From Gammaproteobacteria bacterium (GTDB lineage Bacteria; Pseudomonadota; Gammaproteobacteria; Steroidobacterales; Rariloculaceae): a DNA stretch of 64,000 nucleotides. The notes under the pieces are model-generated. The model saw only the letters and a list, made by a program, of their open reading frames with translations, was not told the origin of the DNA and made no database searches. The translations under genes were made by a program, and so were the position numbers. Where the stretch lies: NCBI GenBank assembly GCA_022825505.1, contig JAJDWR010000084.1:84542-148541 (forward strand), in the 5' to 3' direction. Below, piece by piece: positions 44,940 to 53,970 of this stretch (position 1 is the stretch's first letter; each line of letters begins with the position of its first letter).

Positions 44940-45019
44940 CGGGCGCGCCGGAACCGGTTCGGATTCACTGCAATGCGGTTCGACGGTCGGGAACAATGGA
45001 CAACGGATAGTCAGCGACG

Positions 45020-45856
45020 ATGAGCATGCAGGTAAATCGGGACGAAGTGGCGCCGGAGCTGTTGCCGAAAGGAGCCACCCGCCGTCGGCTCATAGACGAA
45101 AACAGCGTCCCCGGAACTCAGTGCCGGTTCGATGTGCTGACGATCGACGCGGGGGGTTCGATGGAGCTCCGGTTGCCGCGCCGGGGAGTGGCCTGGGCAC
45201 AGGTATTGAACGGAAACCTCACCGTGCAGGGCGGCGGCGAGGATCGGGTTCTCGGCGACTCGCAGCTCCTGTTTCTCGCCAACGCCTTTGCCGGCCGCCT
45301 CGCTTCCGCCGACGGTGCTGAATTGATTCTCCTTGAGGTGCCTGACGCCAGCCGGTTCGATTCCGGGCCGGAAACCGGGCTCCCGGGAGTTCAGAGCGTG
45401 GACCTGGGGTTGGAGCCGATGCTGCAATCGGAGCACGACGAACGCACACGCCTCTACATCGCGACGCCCAAACTCTTCGGCACCCGGGCGCTGATCGGCG
45501 AGTTGGTGGCGTTCCCGCCGGGCACCGTCAGCCAGAACCATCACCACGTTGGCGCCGAGCACTTCCAGTACGTGCTCCGTGGAGAGGCGACCGTGTATCT
45601 GAACGAGACACCGCGACGTCTCAGAGCCGGCGACCTGCTTTACAAGTACGACCTGGAGCGGCACTACTGCGAGAACGACGGCAGCGGCGAGCTGGTTTTC
45701 GTGGAATTCTTCGTTCCCGCCGAGTACGAGACGGTTTGGGTCGATCCCGAGCGAAGTTGCGCCTGGTCGCCGACAGGGAAGAACGCCCTGGGCGGTGTGC
45801 CCAGCCGGCAGATCGCCACCCACACGAGCGACGGCAGCTACCACCAGGACGTCTGA
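45020..45856 (+). CDS. Bicupin-type protein
   Basis: A 278-residue double cupin. The C-terminal cupin has a clear metal site PPGTVSQNHHHVGAEHFQYVLRG (two His, Glu, then His in LERHYCEN) while the N-terminal cupin (~30-120) lacks the His cluster. Cupins of this layout include dioxygenases, isomerases and sensor proteins; the reaction is unknown. It lies 80 bases behind the DUF6152 gene and may be co-transcribed with it. Confidence 0.85.
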   Translation: MSMQVNRDEVAPELLPKGATRRRLIDENSVPGTQCRFDVLTIDAGGSMELRLPRRGVAWAQVLNGNLTVQGGGEDRVLGDSQLLFLANAFAGRLASADGAELILLEVPDASRFDSGPETGLPGVQSVDLGLEPMLQSEHDERTRLYIATPKLFGTRALIGELVAFPPGTVSQNHHHVGAEHFQYVLRGEATVYLNETPRRLRAGDLLYKYDLERHYCENDGSGELVFVEFFVPAEYETVWVDPERSCAWSPTGKNALGGVPSRQIATHTSDGSYHQDV

Positions 45857-45872
45857 GGGGCCTGCCCAGGGC

Positions 45873-45935
45873 GTCCGGAAAGATGCCCGGAGCGTTCGGA
45901 AAGATACCCGAAACGTCCGGGAAGATGCCCGCTGC
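45873..45935 (+). repeat. 21-bp tandem repeat, 3 units
   Basis: Three 21-base units of the form GTCCGGAAAGATGCCCGNNNC follow the cupin stop codon. They fill most of the 106-base gap before the convergent sulfatase gene. Confidence 0.85.
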
Positions 45936-45962
45936 TACAGGGAGGGTCTCCGGACGCGCCGG

Positions 45963-47666
45963 CTATTCGTGAACCAGTTGCCAGGAGGAGTAACCGCTCA
46001 CGTCGCGGTCCAGCGCCACGACATCGGTCTCTTCCGCATACTGCTCCCACAGCTCGATCATTGTCTGCAGCCGCTCCGGATAGCGCTCCGCCAGGTCGAT
46101 GGTTTCGGCCGGGTCGGAACTCAGGTCGTATAACTGCCAGGCGCCCTCGCCGGCCGGCGTCCAGATCCAGGTGATCTTCCAGTCGCCGCTGTTGAGCGCG
46201 CGATGACTGAACATCTCCCAGCCGTGGGTCCGTTCGCCGTCAACCGCGTTTTCGCGCGCACCGTCGAGAAAGGGCAGCAACGAATGTCCACGCATGTTCC
46301 GGACCGTGTCATCGCCTGCCGAATCCAGGCCCGCCAGTTCCACCATGGTCACGGCCAGGTCCATCGCCGTAATGAGTTCGCCGTTGCGCTCGCCTTGCCG
46401 CGCGAACGCGCCATGGTGGACAAAAGCCGGTACCCGCAGGCCGCCCTCGGTCGGGAAGCGCTTGTAGAGGCGCAGCGGAGTGGCCGACGCCTGCGCCCAT
46501 CCGCGCCCGGCCATGATGTGAGATCCGGGGCGGCCCATGTTCTCGTACCGGTTGTCGAACGTCGAGGGTATCCAGTAGATGCGATCCCCTTCGATCAGTT
46601 CGAGTCCCTCGGGCCCGTTGTCCGACAGGAACAGGATCACGGTGTTGTCGCGCTCGCCGAGGTTGTCCAGTGTCTCCAGCAGCCGGCCTATGTGGTAGTC
46701 CATGTTCTCGACCATTGCCGCGTAGACTTCCATGCGCCGCGCTTCGACTCGCCTCGCCAGATCGCTCAACTCGTCCCAGGCCGGTATCGAAGGCGAATCG
46801 TACCGGGTGTGTTCGGCGGCGAGCAGGCCCAGTTCCTGCATTCGCGCGATACGTTGGGCCCGAATCTCGTCCCAACCCGGGTCGTAACGGCCGCGCGTCC
46901 GCGCCAGCCACTCGTCAGGCGCGTGCAGCGGCCAGTGGGGCGCGGTGTAGCCGAGATAGGCGAAGAACGGACGATCGCTGTCGCGGTCGGCTTCGAGGTA
47001 TTCGATGAGCGTGTCGGTGTAGAAGGCCGTGGAGAAGAAATCCGGGGGCAGTTCGGCCACCCGCTCGCCGTTCTCCGTGTAGGTGGCGGTACCGAGGTAG
47101 ACGCCCGTGGCATCGGCGTAGTGACTGGCGCCCCCGTCCATCAGGGAAAAGCTGCGGTCGAAGCCCCTTGCGGCGGGATTGCTGGCTCCGTCCCCGATGT
47201 GCCACTTGCCGACCATGTAGGTGTCGTAGCCGGCGGCATCGATCAGTTCGCTCACCAGGGTCACGTCCTCGTCCATGCTGCCGCGGTACCCCGGCAGGCC
47301 GTGAAGCTCGGGGGCTCCCGCCAGGCGCGTACCGAAACTACCCAGGCCGACCTCGTGCGGGTGCAACCCGGACATGAGCATCGCCCGCGTCGGGCCGCAG
47401 GTCGCCGCGGCGTGGAAGTTGGTGAACTGAAGCCCGGTTTGGGCGAGCTGATCGAGATTGGGTGTGCGCATCTCACCGCCGTAGGCGCCGAGATCCGAGT
47501 AGCCGACATCGTCGGCAACGATCAACAGGATGTTGGGTTGCTGCGCATGGGCCAGCCCGGAAACCAGGAAAACCAGTCCCAGGATCAACATCAGGGGAGC
47601 CGCGAAGGTGCCTGTGGGGGCAAGGGCAGTCAATGTTGCACTTTCTGTGCGGATCAAGGCTGTCAA
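45963..47666 (-). CDS. Exported arylsulfatase
   Basis: A 567-residue sulfatase. The signal peptide is around APLMLILGLVFLVSGLAHA|QQ. Then comes the metal motif PNILLIVADDVGYSDLGAYGG and the sulfatase signature TCGPTRAMLMSG (~89-100), whose Cys is converted to formylglycine, followed by VGKWHIGD and LFLSDNGPEG. It hydrolyses sulfate esters, probably in the periplasm; typical natural targets are sulfated polysaccharides. The maturation enzyme is not in the window. It starts 4 bases behind a DUF6152 gene. Confidence 0.92.
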   Translation of the reverse strand: MTALIRTESATLTALAPTGTFAAPLMLILGLVFLVSGLAHAQQPNILLIVADDVGYSDLGAYGGEMRTPNLDQLAQTGLQFTNFHAAATCGPTRAMLMSGLHPHEVGLGSFGTRLAGAPELHGLPGYRGSMDEDVTLVSELIDAAGYDTYMVGKWHIGDGASNPAARGFDRSFSLMDGGASHYADATGVYLGTATYTENGERVAELPPDFFSTAFYTDTLIEYLEADRDSDRPFFAYLGYTAPHWPLHAPDEWLARTRGRYDPGWDEIRAQRIARMQELGLLAAEHTRYDSPSIPAWDELSDLARRVEARRMEVYAAMVENMDYHIGRLLETLDNLGERDNTVILFLSDNGPEGLELIEGDRIYWIPSTFDNRYENMGRPGSHIMAGRGWAQASATPLRLYKRFPTEGGLRVPAFVHHGAFARQGERNGELITAMDLAVTMVELAGLDSAGDDTVRNMRGHSLLPFLDGARENAVDGERTHGWEMFSHRALNSGDWKITWIWTPAGEGAWQLYDLSSDPAETIDLAERYPERLQTMIELWEQYAEETDVVALDRDVSGYSSWQLVHE

Positions 47667-47670
47667 CGTC

Positions 47671-48756
47671 TTATTCTCCCTCGGGTCGCAGGTTGTTCAG
47701 CCCGCCCAGGTCCTCGCAGGCATAGGGCACGTAGGGTTCGGTGGTCAACGAGTGCGTATCCTCGCCGGAATACGTTCCCTGCATGTACAGGGGATCATCG
47801 AAGGTATAGGTACGGGTCAGCGTCCGCCCGTCCGGGCTCACCCGGAACCGCTCCACCACATGCCATTGGTCGCTGTGCATGCGGAATCTCGGCCAATCCA
47901 GGTGGTCGAACACGCCCGCCTCGAATCCGATCGTGTCGACCACCAGCGTATCGTCTTCCCACCAGCCGATGGAATGGCCGGTCACGCTCGGTTCGATGTC
48001 CCCGGGGTGGTCAGACCGGTCCAGGTGGATCGTCCTGACGAGATCCACATAGCCGTATTGCAGGGTGATCCGGTCCTCGTCCTGGTAGATGTCGTTCGAC
48101 TCCCGCTCGTATGCCCAGTCATAGACGATGTTGACCGTCTCGCAACGCAGCGCCGGGCTGTCGAAGTGCCGGACGCGGCCTTCGGCCAGGCGGGCTCCCT
48201 CCGGAGTCGGTTCAACCTCGGGCGGGTTCAGGGAGGCCTGGGTCGAGACCCACGGTCCGCGAAGATTGGGCTGGCCGTTGGGGAGCCGGGCCGGCCGCGA
48301 CCGCGCGGCATCCTCGGAAACAAGGCCGCCCGCAACCTCCTCCGCCGAAGGACGCCCATCGTATTCGGCCAGCGTCGTACCGTCTTCAAGGATGATCATC
48401 CCGACATGACAGACGTTCTCTTCACGCCAGGCCGGGGAACCGTCGATGGACATGACCTGGCCCGGAACCAGCGACTCGGCCGTCCAGCCGCGCCGCCTGA
48501 GCCGGCTGGCGGCGGCCATCTCGCAGCGCCAGTGGGTCACGGCGCTCTGCTCATCGGTTACATCCAGGTAGAGATAGACGTGCGGATTGACGAACCTGAA
48601 CTCGGTGAGCACCGCATCCGCGAGGAAAACGTCCTGTTGGAGGTCAAAATTTCCAACAATCGCGTGATGCGCGTAACCGTCCGGTGCCGCCATGCACAGG
48701 AGGGTTGCCGTAAGCAAACCCGCACCAATCTCCCTTGCTTCAAACTGCATTCGCAT
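47671..48756 (-). CDS. Exported DUF6152 family protein (paralogue 3)
   Basis: A protein of about 361 residues (starts at 48756 or 48750). The signal peptide ends PDGYA and the mature part begins HHAIVGNF, again His-His. It is followed by LTEFRFVNPHVYLYLDVTD, VTHWRCEMAAASRLRRRGW, a central PNLRGPW and GWWEDDTLVVDTIGFEAG. The layout matches the two other DUF6152 proteins in the window. It lies directly before the sulfatase (4-base gap), which suggests a joint role in handling an extracellular substrate. Confidence 0.8.
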   Translation of the reverse strand: MRMQFEAREIGAGLLTATLLCMAAPDGYAHHAIVGNFDLQQDVFLADAVLTEFRFVNPHVYLYLDVTDEQSAVTHWRCEMAAASRLRRRGWTAESLVPGQVMSIDGSPAWREENVCHVGMIILEDGTTLAEYDGRPSAEEVAGGLVSEDAARSRPARLPNGQPNLRGPWVSTQASLNPPEVEPTPEGARLAEGRVRHFDSPALRCETVNIVYDWAYERESNDIYQDEDRITLQYGYVDLVRTIHLDRSDHPGDIEPSVTGHSIGWWEDDTLVVDTIGFEAGVFDHLDWPRFRMHSDQWHVVERFRVSPDGRTLTRTYTFDDPLYMQGTYSGEDTHSLTTEPYVPYACEDLGGLNNLRPEGE

Positions 48757-48869
48757 CAATTCGACCGCCTTGATGCCGCACGATAGCAACACCGCACGGC
48801 CGAATCCACAGCCCGCGCGACTCGCCCCGAAAGACGGTGATCGCAAGGGAGCGTGCGGATATCGCAGTC

Positions 48870-48892
48870 GCGCGTCGTGGGCTCTCGGCGCC
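48870..48892. repeat. Possible truncated copy of the palindromic-element core
   Basis: GCGCGTCGTGGGCTCTCGGCGCC resembles the first ~20 core bases of the elements at 26156 and 36074 apart from a two-base insertion, and abuts the stop codon of the Nramp-like gene. The second half of the element is missing. It may be chance in GC-rich DNA. Confidence 0.35.
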
Positions 48893-50418
48893 TAGCCACC
48901 GAACGCCGCGGCGACGCGCGGCACCAGTTGCTGCCAGATCAGCACCAGCGACATGCCGGTGAAGACCGCCAGGCTCAGCCAGCCGAACCACTTCGCAAAC
49001 GTCGACGGATAGAAGACCTTGTCCTCCTTCGGGATGACCGTAAGGCAGTAGTACAGGTTGAGAAAGAAGACCACCGGCGCGACGAAATACGCCAGCGCGG
49101 AAGCTACCAGCACCAGAAAAACCGGGCGGGGCACACCCGCGATGATCGTCACCGCGGTCACCAGCGAGAACAGCATGGTGAGGCGGTAGATGTTGTACTC
49201 GGAGTACCAGCGGGTGCGATGCTCGGTTCCGAGGTCATCCCTGGCCGTTCCGGGCAGTGCCGCCGTGGCCGGGAAGAGGTTCCGGCAGCAGGCGCCGACG
49301 AGCCTGGGCCTGCCATCGAAGTAGTTGAAGGCGGTGGAGTAGGTGGCCGCCATCGCGCCCGCAAGAAAGACGAGCATCATCCCCGGACCGACGCTGTCGG
49401 TGAATATTCGGGCGATCTCGCCCATCACGGCATTGCCCTGGATCTCGCTCGGGAACAGCCACACTGCCGCCAGCAGCATGAAAACGCATGCCAGGATGAA
49501 GGAGATCACGTGCCCGACCCGGAAATCCCACAAGCCGATCTTGAACCACCGCCGGCAATACTCCCGGGCGTGCCCGGGCATCCGCGAGGTGTCCACGGCC
49601 AGGTCTTCCTTGGCGCTGGTGAAAGTGTCGAAGCGCGCGGCCATGCCCTGCGCTTCGAGTTCGTCCCGAATCCGGCCCATGCCCGTGTTCTTGGCCTTGC
49701 CCCACTCCGAAGCCAGGAGCGAAACGTCGATTCCGGTGGGCAGCAGCCCCAGGAAGGAGGCGATGATCAGCCAGGACCCCTCGGGCGTGTCCAGTTGGAA
49801 GAAGTGCACGAACTCGCCCACCGGCGCGGGGTTGACCAGGTAGACGCCGACGCTGCAGACGATAAGGATGCCAGCGGTGATCTTGGTCACCAGTTCCACC
49901 GCCCCGTATTTTCCACCCAGGATGATGGCCACCGAAACGATCCCCAGCAGCAGCGCGTAGAACGAGAGTTCGGCGTCGTCGCCGAGTCCCGGAATGTCCC
50001 AGCCCAGGTACTGCCGAAAAAAGTAGTAGACCACCGCGGCGCTGGCCACCAGGCGCCCGGCCTGGCCGACGGCCGCCTGGATGACCGCGGTGATCAGCAC
50101 GTACCACACCGGGATCTTCTTCCAGGCGGTGGAATAGGCGTCCAGAATGCTGCGCCCGGTGGCGTGGGTGAAGCGGAACGCCATCTCGAAACCGTAGTAC
50201 TTGAAGATGTAGGCAATGGGAATGCACCACAGCAGCGCATAGCCGTACCGCCCGCCCGCCACCGGTGCGGTCACCAGGTGGCTGGTGCCGATACCGGTCA
50301 TCATCAGGATCATGCCCGGCCCGAACTGGCGGATGAGGCTCGCGGGCTTCATGGACGGGAGTTGCAGCGACTGGAAGGAATCGCCGGTTGCCGGTGATTG
50401 GTTGGACTTATCGTTCAT
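48892..50418 (-). CDS. Nramp-related transporter with altered metal motifs
   Basis: A 508-residue membrane protein with 11-12 helices and Nramp-like layout (RQFGPGMILMMTGIGTSHLVTA in TM1). The hallmark DPGN of TM1 is replaced by GIGTSHL (residues 42-48) and the MPH metal motif of TM6 by GLLPTGIDVSLLASEW. It is therefore unlikely to be a standard Mn/Fe importer; Nramp relatives with altered motifs carry other ions or solutes. The ATG at 50418 (MNDKSNQS) is chosen because the longer frame lacks hydrophobic or conserved sequence. Confidence 0.8.
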   Translation of the reverse strand: MNDKSNQSPATGDSFQSLQLPSMKPASLIRQFGPGMILMMTGIGTSHLVTAPVAGGRYGYALLWCIPIAYIFKYYGFEMAFRFTHATGRSILDAYSTAWKKIPVWYVLITAVIQAAVGQAGRLVASAAVVYYFFRQYLGWDIPGLGDDAELSFYALLLGIVSVAIILGGKYGAVELVTKITAGILIVCSVGVYLVNPAPVGEFVHFFQLDTPEGSWLIIASFLGLLPTGIDVSLLASEWGKAKNTGMGRIRDELEAQGMAARFDTFTSAKEDLAVDTSRMPGHAREYCRRWFKIGLWDFRVGHVISFILACVFMLLAAVWLFPSEIQGNAVMGEIARIFTDSVGPGMMLVFLAGAMAATYSTAFNYFDGRPRLVGACCRNLFPATAALPGTARDDLGTEHRTRWYSEYNIYRLTMLFSLVTAVTIIAGVPRPVFLVLVASALAYFVAPVVFFLNLYYCLTVIPKEDKVFYPSTFAKWFGWLSLAVFTGMSLVLIWQQLVPRVAAAFGG

Positions 50419-50474
50419 CGGTACTTGTTTCCGGATCCGGGCACGTGTGCCGGCGCTATGGTACATGAGGCAGG

Positions 50475-50948
50475 GTGGATCGCATGCAAGTAATTTCCAA
50501 CACAAGTAATCTCCGACCCATGGACGTTTCCCTCAAGGTAGCCTGCTCGCCCGAAGACCGGCTGAAGGCCTTCATGGTGCGGTGGGTCGTGTTTTGCGGC
50601 GAGCAGGGCGTACGCTATAACATTGAACATGACGAATTCGAAGACACCGCGACCCACGTGCTGGGCGAAATCGACGGCGAGCCCGTTGCCGCCGGCCGGC
50701 TGCGTTGCCTCCCGGACTACGCCAAGCTGGAACGCATCGCCGTTCGTGCGCCGTACCGCGGCCGTGGGATAGGCTCCGAAGTAACGACCTTTCTTGTGCG
50801 GCTGGCGCGGGAACGGGGTCATTCCAGCTACCGCATGAATGCTCAGGCGCACCTGGCGGAGTTCTACGGCCGTCTGGGCTTCAAGGCCGTCGGCGAGGTC
50901 TTCCTGGAGGCTGACATCGAGCACGTGCTGATGATTCGGGAGGACTGA
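50475..50948 (+). CDS. GNAT family N-acetyltransferase
   Basis: A GNAT-fold acetyltransferase of 142-157 residues: MVRWVVFCGEQGV, PVAAGRLRCLPDYAKLERIAVR, the acetyl-CoA loop YRGRGIGSEVTTFLV and the C-terminal AHLAEFYGRLGFKAVGEVF. It resembles ElaA/YjdJ-like proteins. The start may be the ATG at 50520 (MDVSLKV), which fits the fold better. Divergent from the Nramp-like gene. Confidence 0.88.
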   Translation: MDRMQVISNTSNLRPMDVSLKVACSPEDRLKAFMVRWVVFCGEQGVRYNIEHDEFEDTATHVLGEIDGEPVAAGRLRCLPDYAKLERIAVRAPYRGRGIGSEVTTFLVRLARERGHSSYRMNAQAHLAEFYGRLGFKAVGEVFLEADIEHVLMIRED

Positions 50949-51014
50949 GTTCGGGCCCGCGACGCGCGGGGTACGAAAACAGGTCGGACATCGGGGCAAA
51001 ACGTGACCCAACGA

Positions 51015-51119
51015 GTCGAAACAGGCGGCATCGAAACAGGCAGAGGCAAGTAAGGCGGCGTTAAGTCAGGCAGTGTCGAAACGGGCAGTGTCGAAACGGG
51101 CGGAGTCGGATAGGTGCTC
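51015..51119 (+). repeat. 15-bp tandem repeat, about 7 units
   Basis: Seven degenerate 15-base units (consensus GTCGAAACGGGCAGT) lie in the 250-base gap between the GNAT and cyclase genes. Too short and without spacers to be a CRISPR array. Confidence 0.85.
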
Positions 51120-51196
51120 AAGAGAACTGCCGGTAGAATCGATCCAACGTCCTGCCGGTTCCTTTCCGGCGGCAAGGGATTCTTCGGGAGACGCTC

Positions 51197-52234
51197 ATGC
51201 ACGATCAGAACCACCATCGTCACCGCACCTTCCCATTCGTGGGCCACCTGGCCGCACGTGTCGGCGTACCGCTCGCGCTTGCAGCGTGCAGTGCGCTGCT
51301 GGCGCTGTCCGCAAGCGCCCAGACTCGCGAGTCGGGCCCCTGGTGGCCGAATGCCGAGTGGGGACCGGAAGATCAGGCGGGGGCCTCCAACCGGATCACC
51401 GACGCCAGGGTGATGGAGGCGCTGCAGATGGCGACCACCGGCAGGATCTACGAACTGGGCCAGATCTACGAGCAGGGGATGCCCCTGTTCGGCACCCGCA
51501 GCTACTCGATGGTGCTGCCGGCCCGGGACCCGGCGGCGGGCGACAACCGCATAGTGGCCAACGAGGAGTTCGTGTCGACACAAATCGGCCAGGTGGGCAC
51601 GCAGTTTGACGGGCTGGGCCACATCGGCCAGGAAGTGGTGATGGAGGACGGTAGCATCGAGCACGTCTTCTACAACGGTTTCACTGCGGCCGAGATGGAT
51701 ACGCCCGGCGGTTTGCAGCGACTGGGCATCGAACACGTCCGGCCCATCGTCACGAAGGGCGTGCTGGTCGATATCGCCGGCTACCAGGGCGTGGAACGGT
51801 TGTCCAACGGCTACGAAGTCACGGTAGAGGATCTGTTGGGCGCGTTGGCGGCCCAGGGCATGTCGGCAGCGGATGTGGCCCCTGGCGACGCGCTGCTTCT
51901 GCGCTACGGTTGGTCGTCACTCTGGGATCAGCCCGAAGCCTACAACACCAACCCGCCGGGGATCGGACTGGCCGCTGCCCAATGGATCATCGAGCGCCAG
52001 GTGACCATGATCGGCGCGGACTCATGGGGCAGCGAAGTGTTTCCCAACCCCGACGAGTCGCTCGTCTTCCCGGTTCACCAGGAACTGCTCACGAAGAACG
52101 GCATCTTCAATCTGGAGAACATGCAGTTCGACGAACTCGTGGACGACGTGGTCTACGAGTTCCTGTTCATCGTCACCCCGATTCGTTTCAGGGGGGCGAC
52201 GGGCTCGCCCGCGCGGCCGATCGCGATTCGCTGA
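51197..52234 (+). CDS. Exported cyclase-family (kynurenine formamidase-like) protein
   Basis: A 345-residue protein with a signal peptide (VPLALAACSALLALSASA|QT) and a cyclase-family (PF04199) domain: WGPEDQAGASNRITDARV, the metal motif region VGTQFDGLGHIGQ, then LLRYGWSSLW and MIGADSWGSE. In kynurenine formamidase the motif is GTHxD with a following His; here the first His is Gln (GTQFDGLGH), a variant seen in many exported members. The substrate is unknown. Convergent with a VOC protein gene. Confidence 0.85.
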   Translation: MHDQNHHRHRTFPFVGHLAARVGVPLALAACSALLALSASAQTRESGPWWPNAEWGPEDQAGASNRITDARVMEALQMATTGRIYELGQIYEQGMPLFGTRSYSMVLPARDPAAGDNRIVANEEFVSTQIGQVGTQFDGLGHIGQEVVMEDGSIEHVFYNGFTAAEMDTPGGLQRLGIEHVRPIVTKGVLVDIAGYQGVERLSNGYEVTVEDLLGALAAQGMSAADVAPGDALLLRYGWSSLWDQPEAYNTNPPGIGLAAAQWIIERQVTMIGADSWGSEVFPNPDESLVFPVHQELLTKNGIFNLENMQFDELVDDVVYEFLFIVTPIRFRGATGSPARPIAIR

Positions 52235-52238
52235 GGCG

Positions 52239-52724
52239 CTACTGTCCCCAGCGCGCCATGGCCTGGGCGTGCTCCGACTCCGGCGGCAGTTCCAGCAGTT
52301 CCATGCGGTTGCCATGGGGGTCGAACACATTCGACAGGATCGCGTTCGTACTGCTCGATCGCCCATCCGGCACCTCGACGCCGCGTTCCCGCCACATGCC
52401 GACGGCGGCATCCATGTCGTCCACGACCACGCCGAAGTGGTTGATGCCCGGTCCGCGGTTCTCGTTGGTCGACTGTAACTCCACGAACGTGCCCTGGCTG
52501 ACCTGAACGTAGACCAGCGCCACCTCTCCGGCATCGTTCTCTATCCGGAATGCCTCGGGATATCCCAGCGTTTCGGTGTAGTACTCGATCGCGCCGTCCA
52601 GGTCATCGAATGCGATGCCCACGTGGTTGATGCCAACGACACCGCTGTTCTGACTCTGGCCGATGGCAATCTGGATGCCCATTCCAACCAGGACTCCGCC
52701 GACGAACAGACTAAGCATGCGCAT
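52239..52724 (-). CDS. Exported VOC-fold (glyoxalase-like) protein
   Basis: A 161-residue protein with a signal peptide or anchor (LSLFVGGVLVGMGIQIAIGQS) and one VOC unit: GINHVGIAFDDLDGAIEYYTETLGYPEAF, VELQSTNENRGPGINHFGVVVDDMDAAV and VFDPHGNRMELLEL. Metal ligands His, His and Glu are present. GAGGAG precedes the ATG at 52724. Possibly works on the same compound as the convergent cyclase-family protein. Confidence 0.85.
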   Translation of the reverse strand: MRMLSLFVGGVLVGMGIQIAIGQSQNSGVVGINHVGIAFDDLDGAIEYYTETLGYPEAFRIENDAGEVALVYVQVSQGTFVELQSTNENRGPGINHFGVVVDDMDAAVGMWRERGVEVPDGRSSSTNAILSNVFDPHGNRMELLELPPESEHAQAMARWGQ

Positions 52725-52911
52725 GACAAACTCCTCTTCGTTGTTGTTCGAAACCGGCGAGCCGCCGGTGCGTGTCAGGAACGAAAATACCCTGTTGGTT
52801 CCCTCCAGTGCAATTCCCCCGTATCGGATTCCGCCGGATACGGAGCCGTGTTTGCATGTAGCCGGTCCTGCAATTCGATAGGATTGCGCCTTCGCCGGAC
52901 AGGGGATGCAG

Positions 52912-53892
52912 ATGAAAGCGATTTTGCAGACGGAGTTTGGGGGCGCTGAGACGCTCTGCGCCGGGGAGACGGAGACACCGCAACCCGGTGAGGAGCAAGT
53001 CCTCATCAAAGTGGCGGCCACCACCGTGAATCGGGCGGACTGCGTGCAGCGGCAGGGCAATTACCATCAGCCGCCGGGCGATTCTCCCATTCTGGGCCTG
53101 GAGGTCGCCGGCACCGTCGACGCGCTGGGTCCCGGCGTGGCGAACTTTGAAGTCGGCGAGCGGGTCATGTCCCTGGTGGGCGGGGGCGGTTACGCCGAGT
53201 ATGCGGTGGCCTACGCAAGCCACGTCATGAGAGTCCCCGAACGGCTTGACTTTCATCAAGCTGCGTGTGTTTGCGAAACCTACATCACCGCCTATCTCAA
53301 CATCTTCATGCTGGCGGGCCTCAAGGACGGCGAGACCGTGCTGGTCCATGGAGGCGGCGGCGGTGTCAATACATCCGCGATCCAACTATGCAAGGCGTTG
53401 ACGCCCAATGTCGCGGTCATCATTACCGCGTCGACCGGAAAGGTCGAGCGGGTGCGTGCCCTTGGCGCCGATCACGTCATCGACTACCGGACCGAAGACT
53501 TTGTGGAAGGCGTGGCCACTGCGACGGGCAAGAAGGGCGCGAACGTTATCCTCGACCATCTGGGAGGGCTCTACCTGACACGCAACCTGCGATCCCTGGC
53601 GCTGGGCGGCCGACTGGTGATCATAGGTCTGATGGGCGGTGCCAAGTCCGAGATCAATCTTGCCCCGCTGATGGTCAGGCGCCAGCAGGTCATCGGCTCG
53701 GTTCTGCGCTCCCGTCCGGTCGACGAAAAGGCGGCTATCACCAGGGAGTTCAATGAGACCGTCGTTCCGCTATTCGCAGATGGCCGCATCGAGCCGCTCA
53801 TCCACGAGGTTCTGCCCCTGGAAGAAGCGGCCGCGGCGCACCGCATGATGGAATCCAGCGCGCATTTCGGGAAGATTGTGCTAGAGGTCTGA
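52912..53892 (+). CDS. NAD(P)H quinone oxidoreductase (zinc-type MDR, PIG3-like)
   Basis: A 326-residue medium-chain dehydrogenase/reductase. It has VNRADCVQRQGNYHQPPGDSP, GLEVAGTVDALG, the NADPH loop VLVHGGGGGVNTSAIQL, DYRTEDF, and ILDHLGGLYLTRNLRSLA. Structural zinc Cys residues are absent, as in quinone oxidoreductases. The ATG at 52912 has an AGGGG site at 52901-52905; an ATG two codons upstream is too close to it. Confidence 0.92.
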   Translation: MKAILQTEFGGAETLCAGETETPQPGEEQVLIKVAATTVNRADCVQRQGNYHQPPGDSPILGLEVAGTVDALGPGVANFEVGERVMSLVGGGGYAEYAVAYASHVMRVPERLDFHQAACVCETYITAYLNIFMLAGLKDGETVLVHGGGGGVNTSAIQLCKALTPNVAVIITASTGKVERVRALGADHVIDYRTEDFVEGVATATGKKGANVILDHLGGLYLTRNLRSLALGGRLVIIGLMGGAKSEINLAPLMVRRQQVIGSVLRSRPVDEKAAITREFNETVVPLFADGRIEPLIHEVLPLEEAAAAHRMMESSAHFGKIVLEV

Positions 53893-53970
53893 TCGTCTTT
53901 CTTGCGGCCGGACAGGCAACCGAGCTTCGCAAGATATACTGACAGAGCAACTTTCACCGACAGGTCGCCC

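Noticed and set aside
46203..48038. Plus-strand 611-residue frame
   Set aside because: Antisense to the sulfatase and DUF6152 genes, both with diagnostic motifs.
51015..51119. CRISPR array
   Set aside because: Units are 15 bases with no unique spacers and no cas genes are present.
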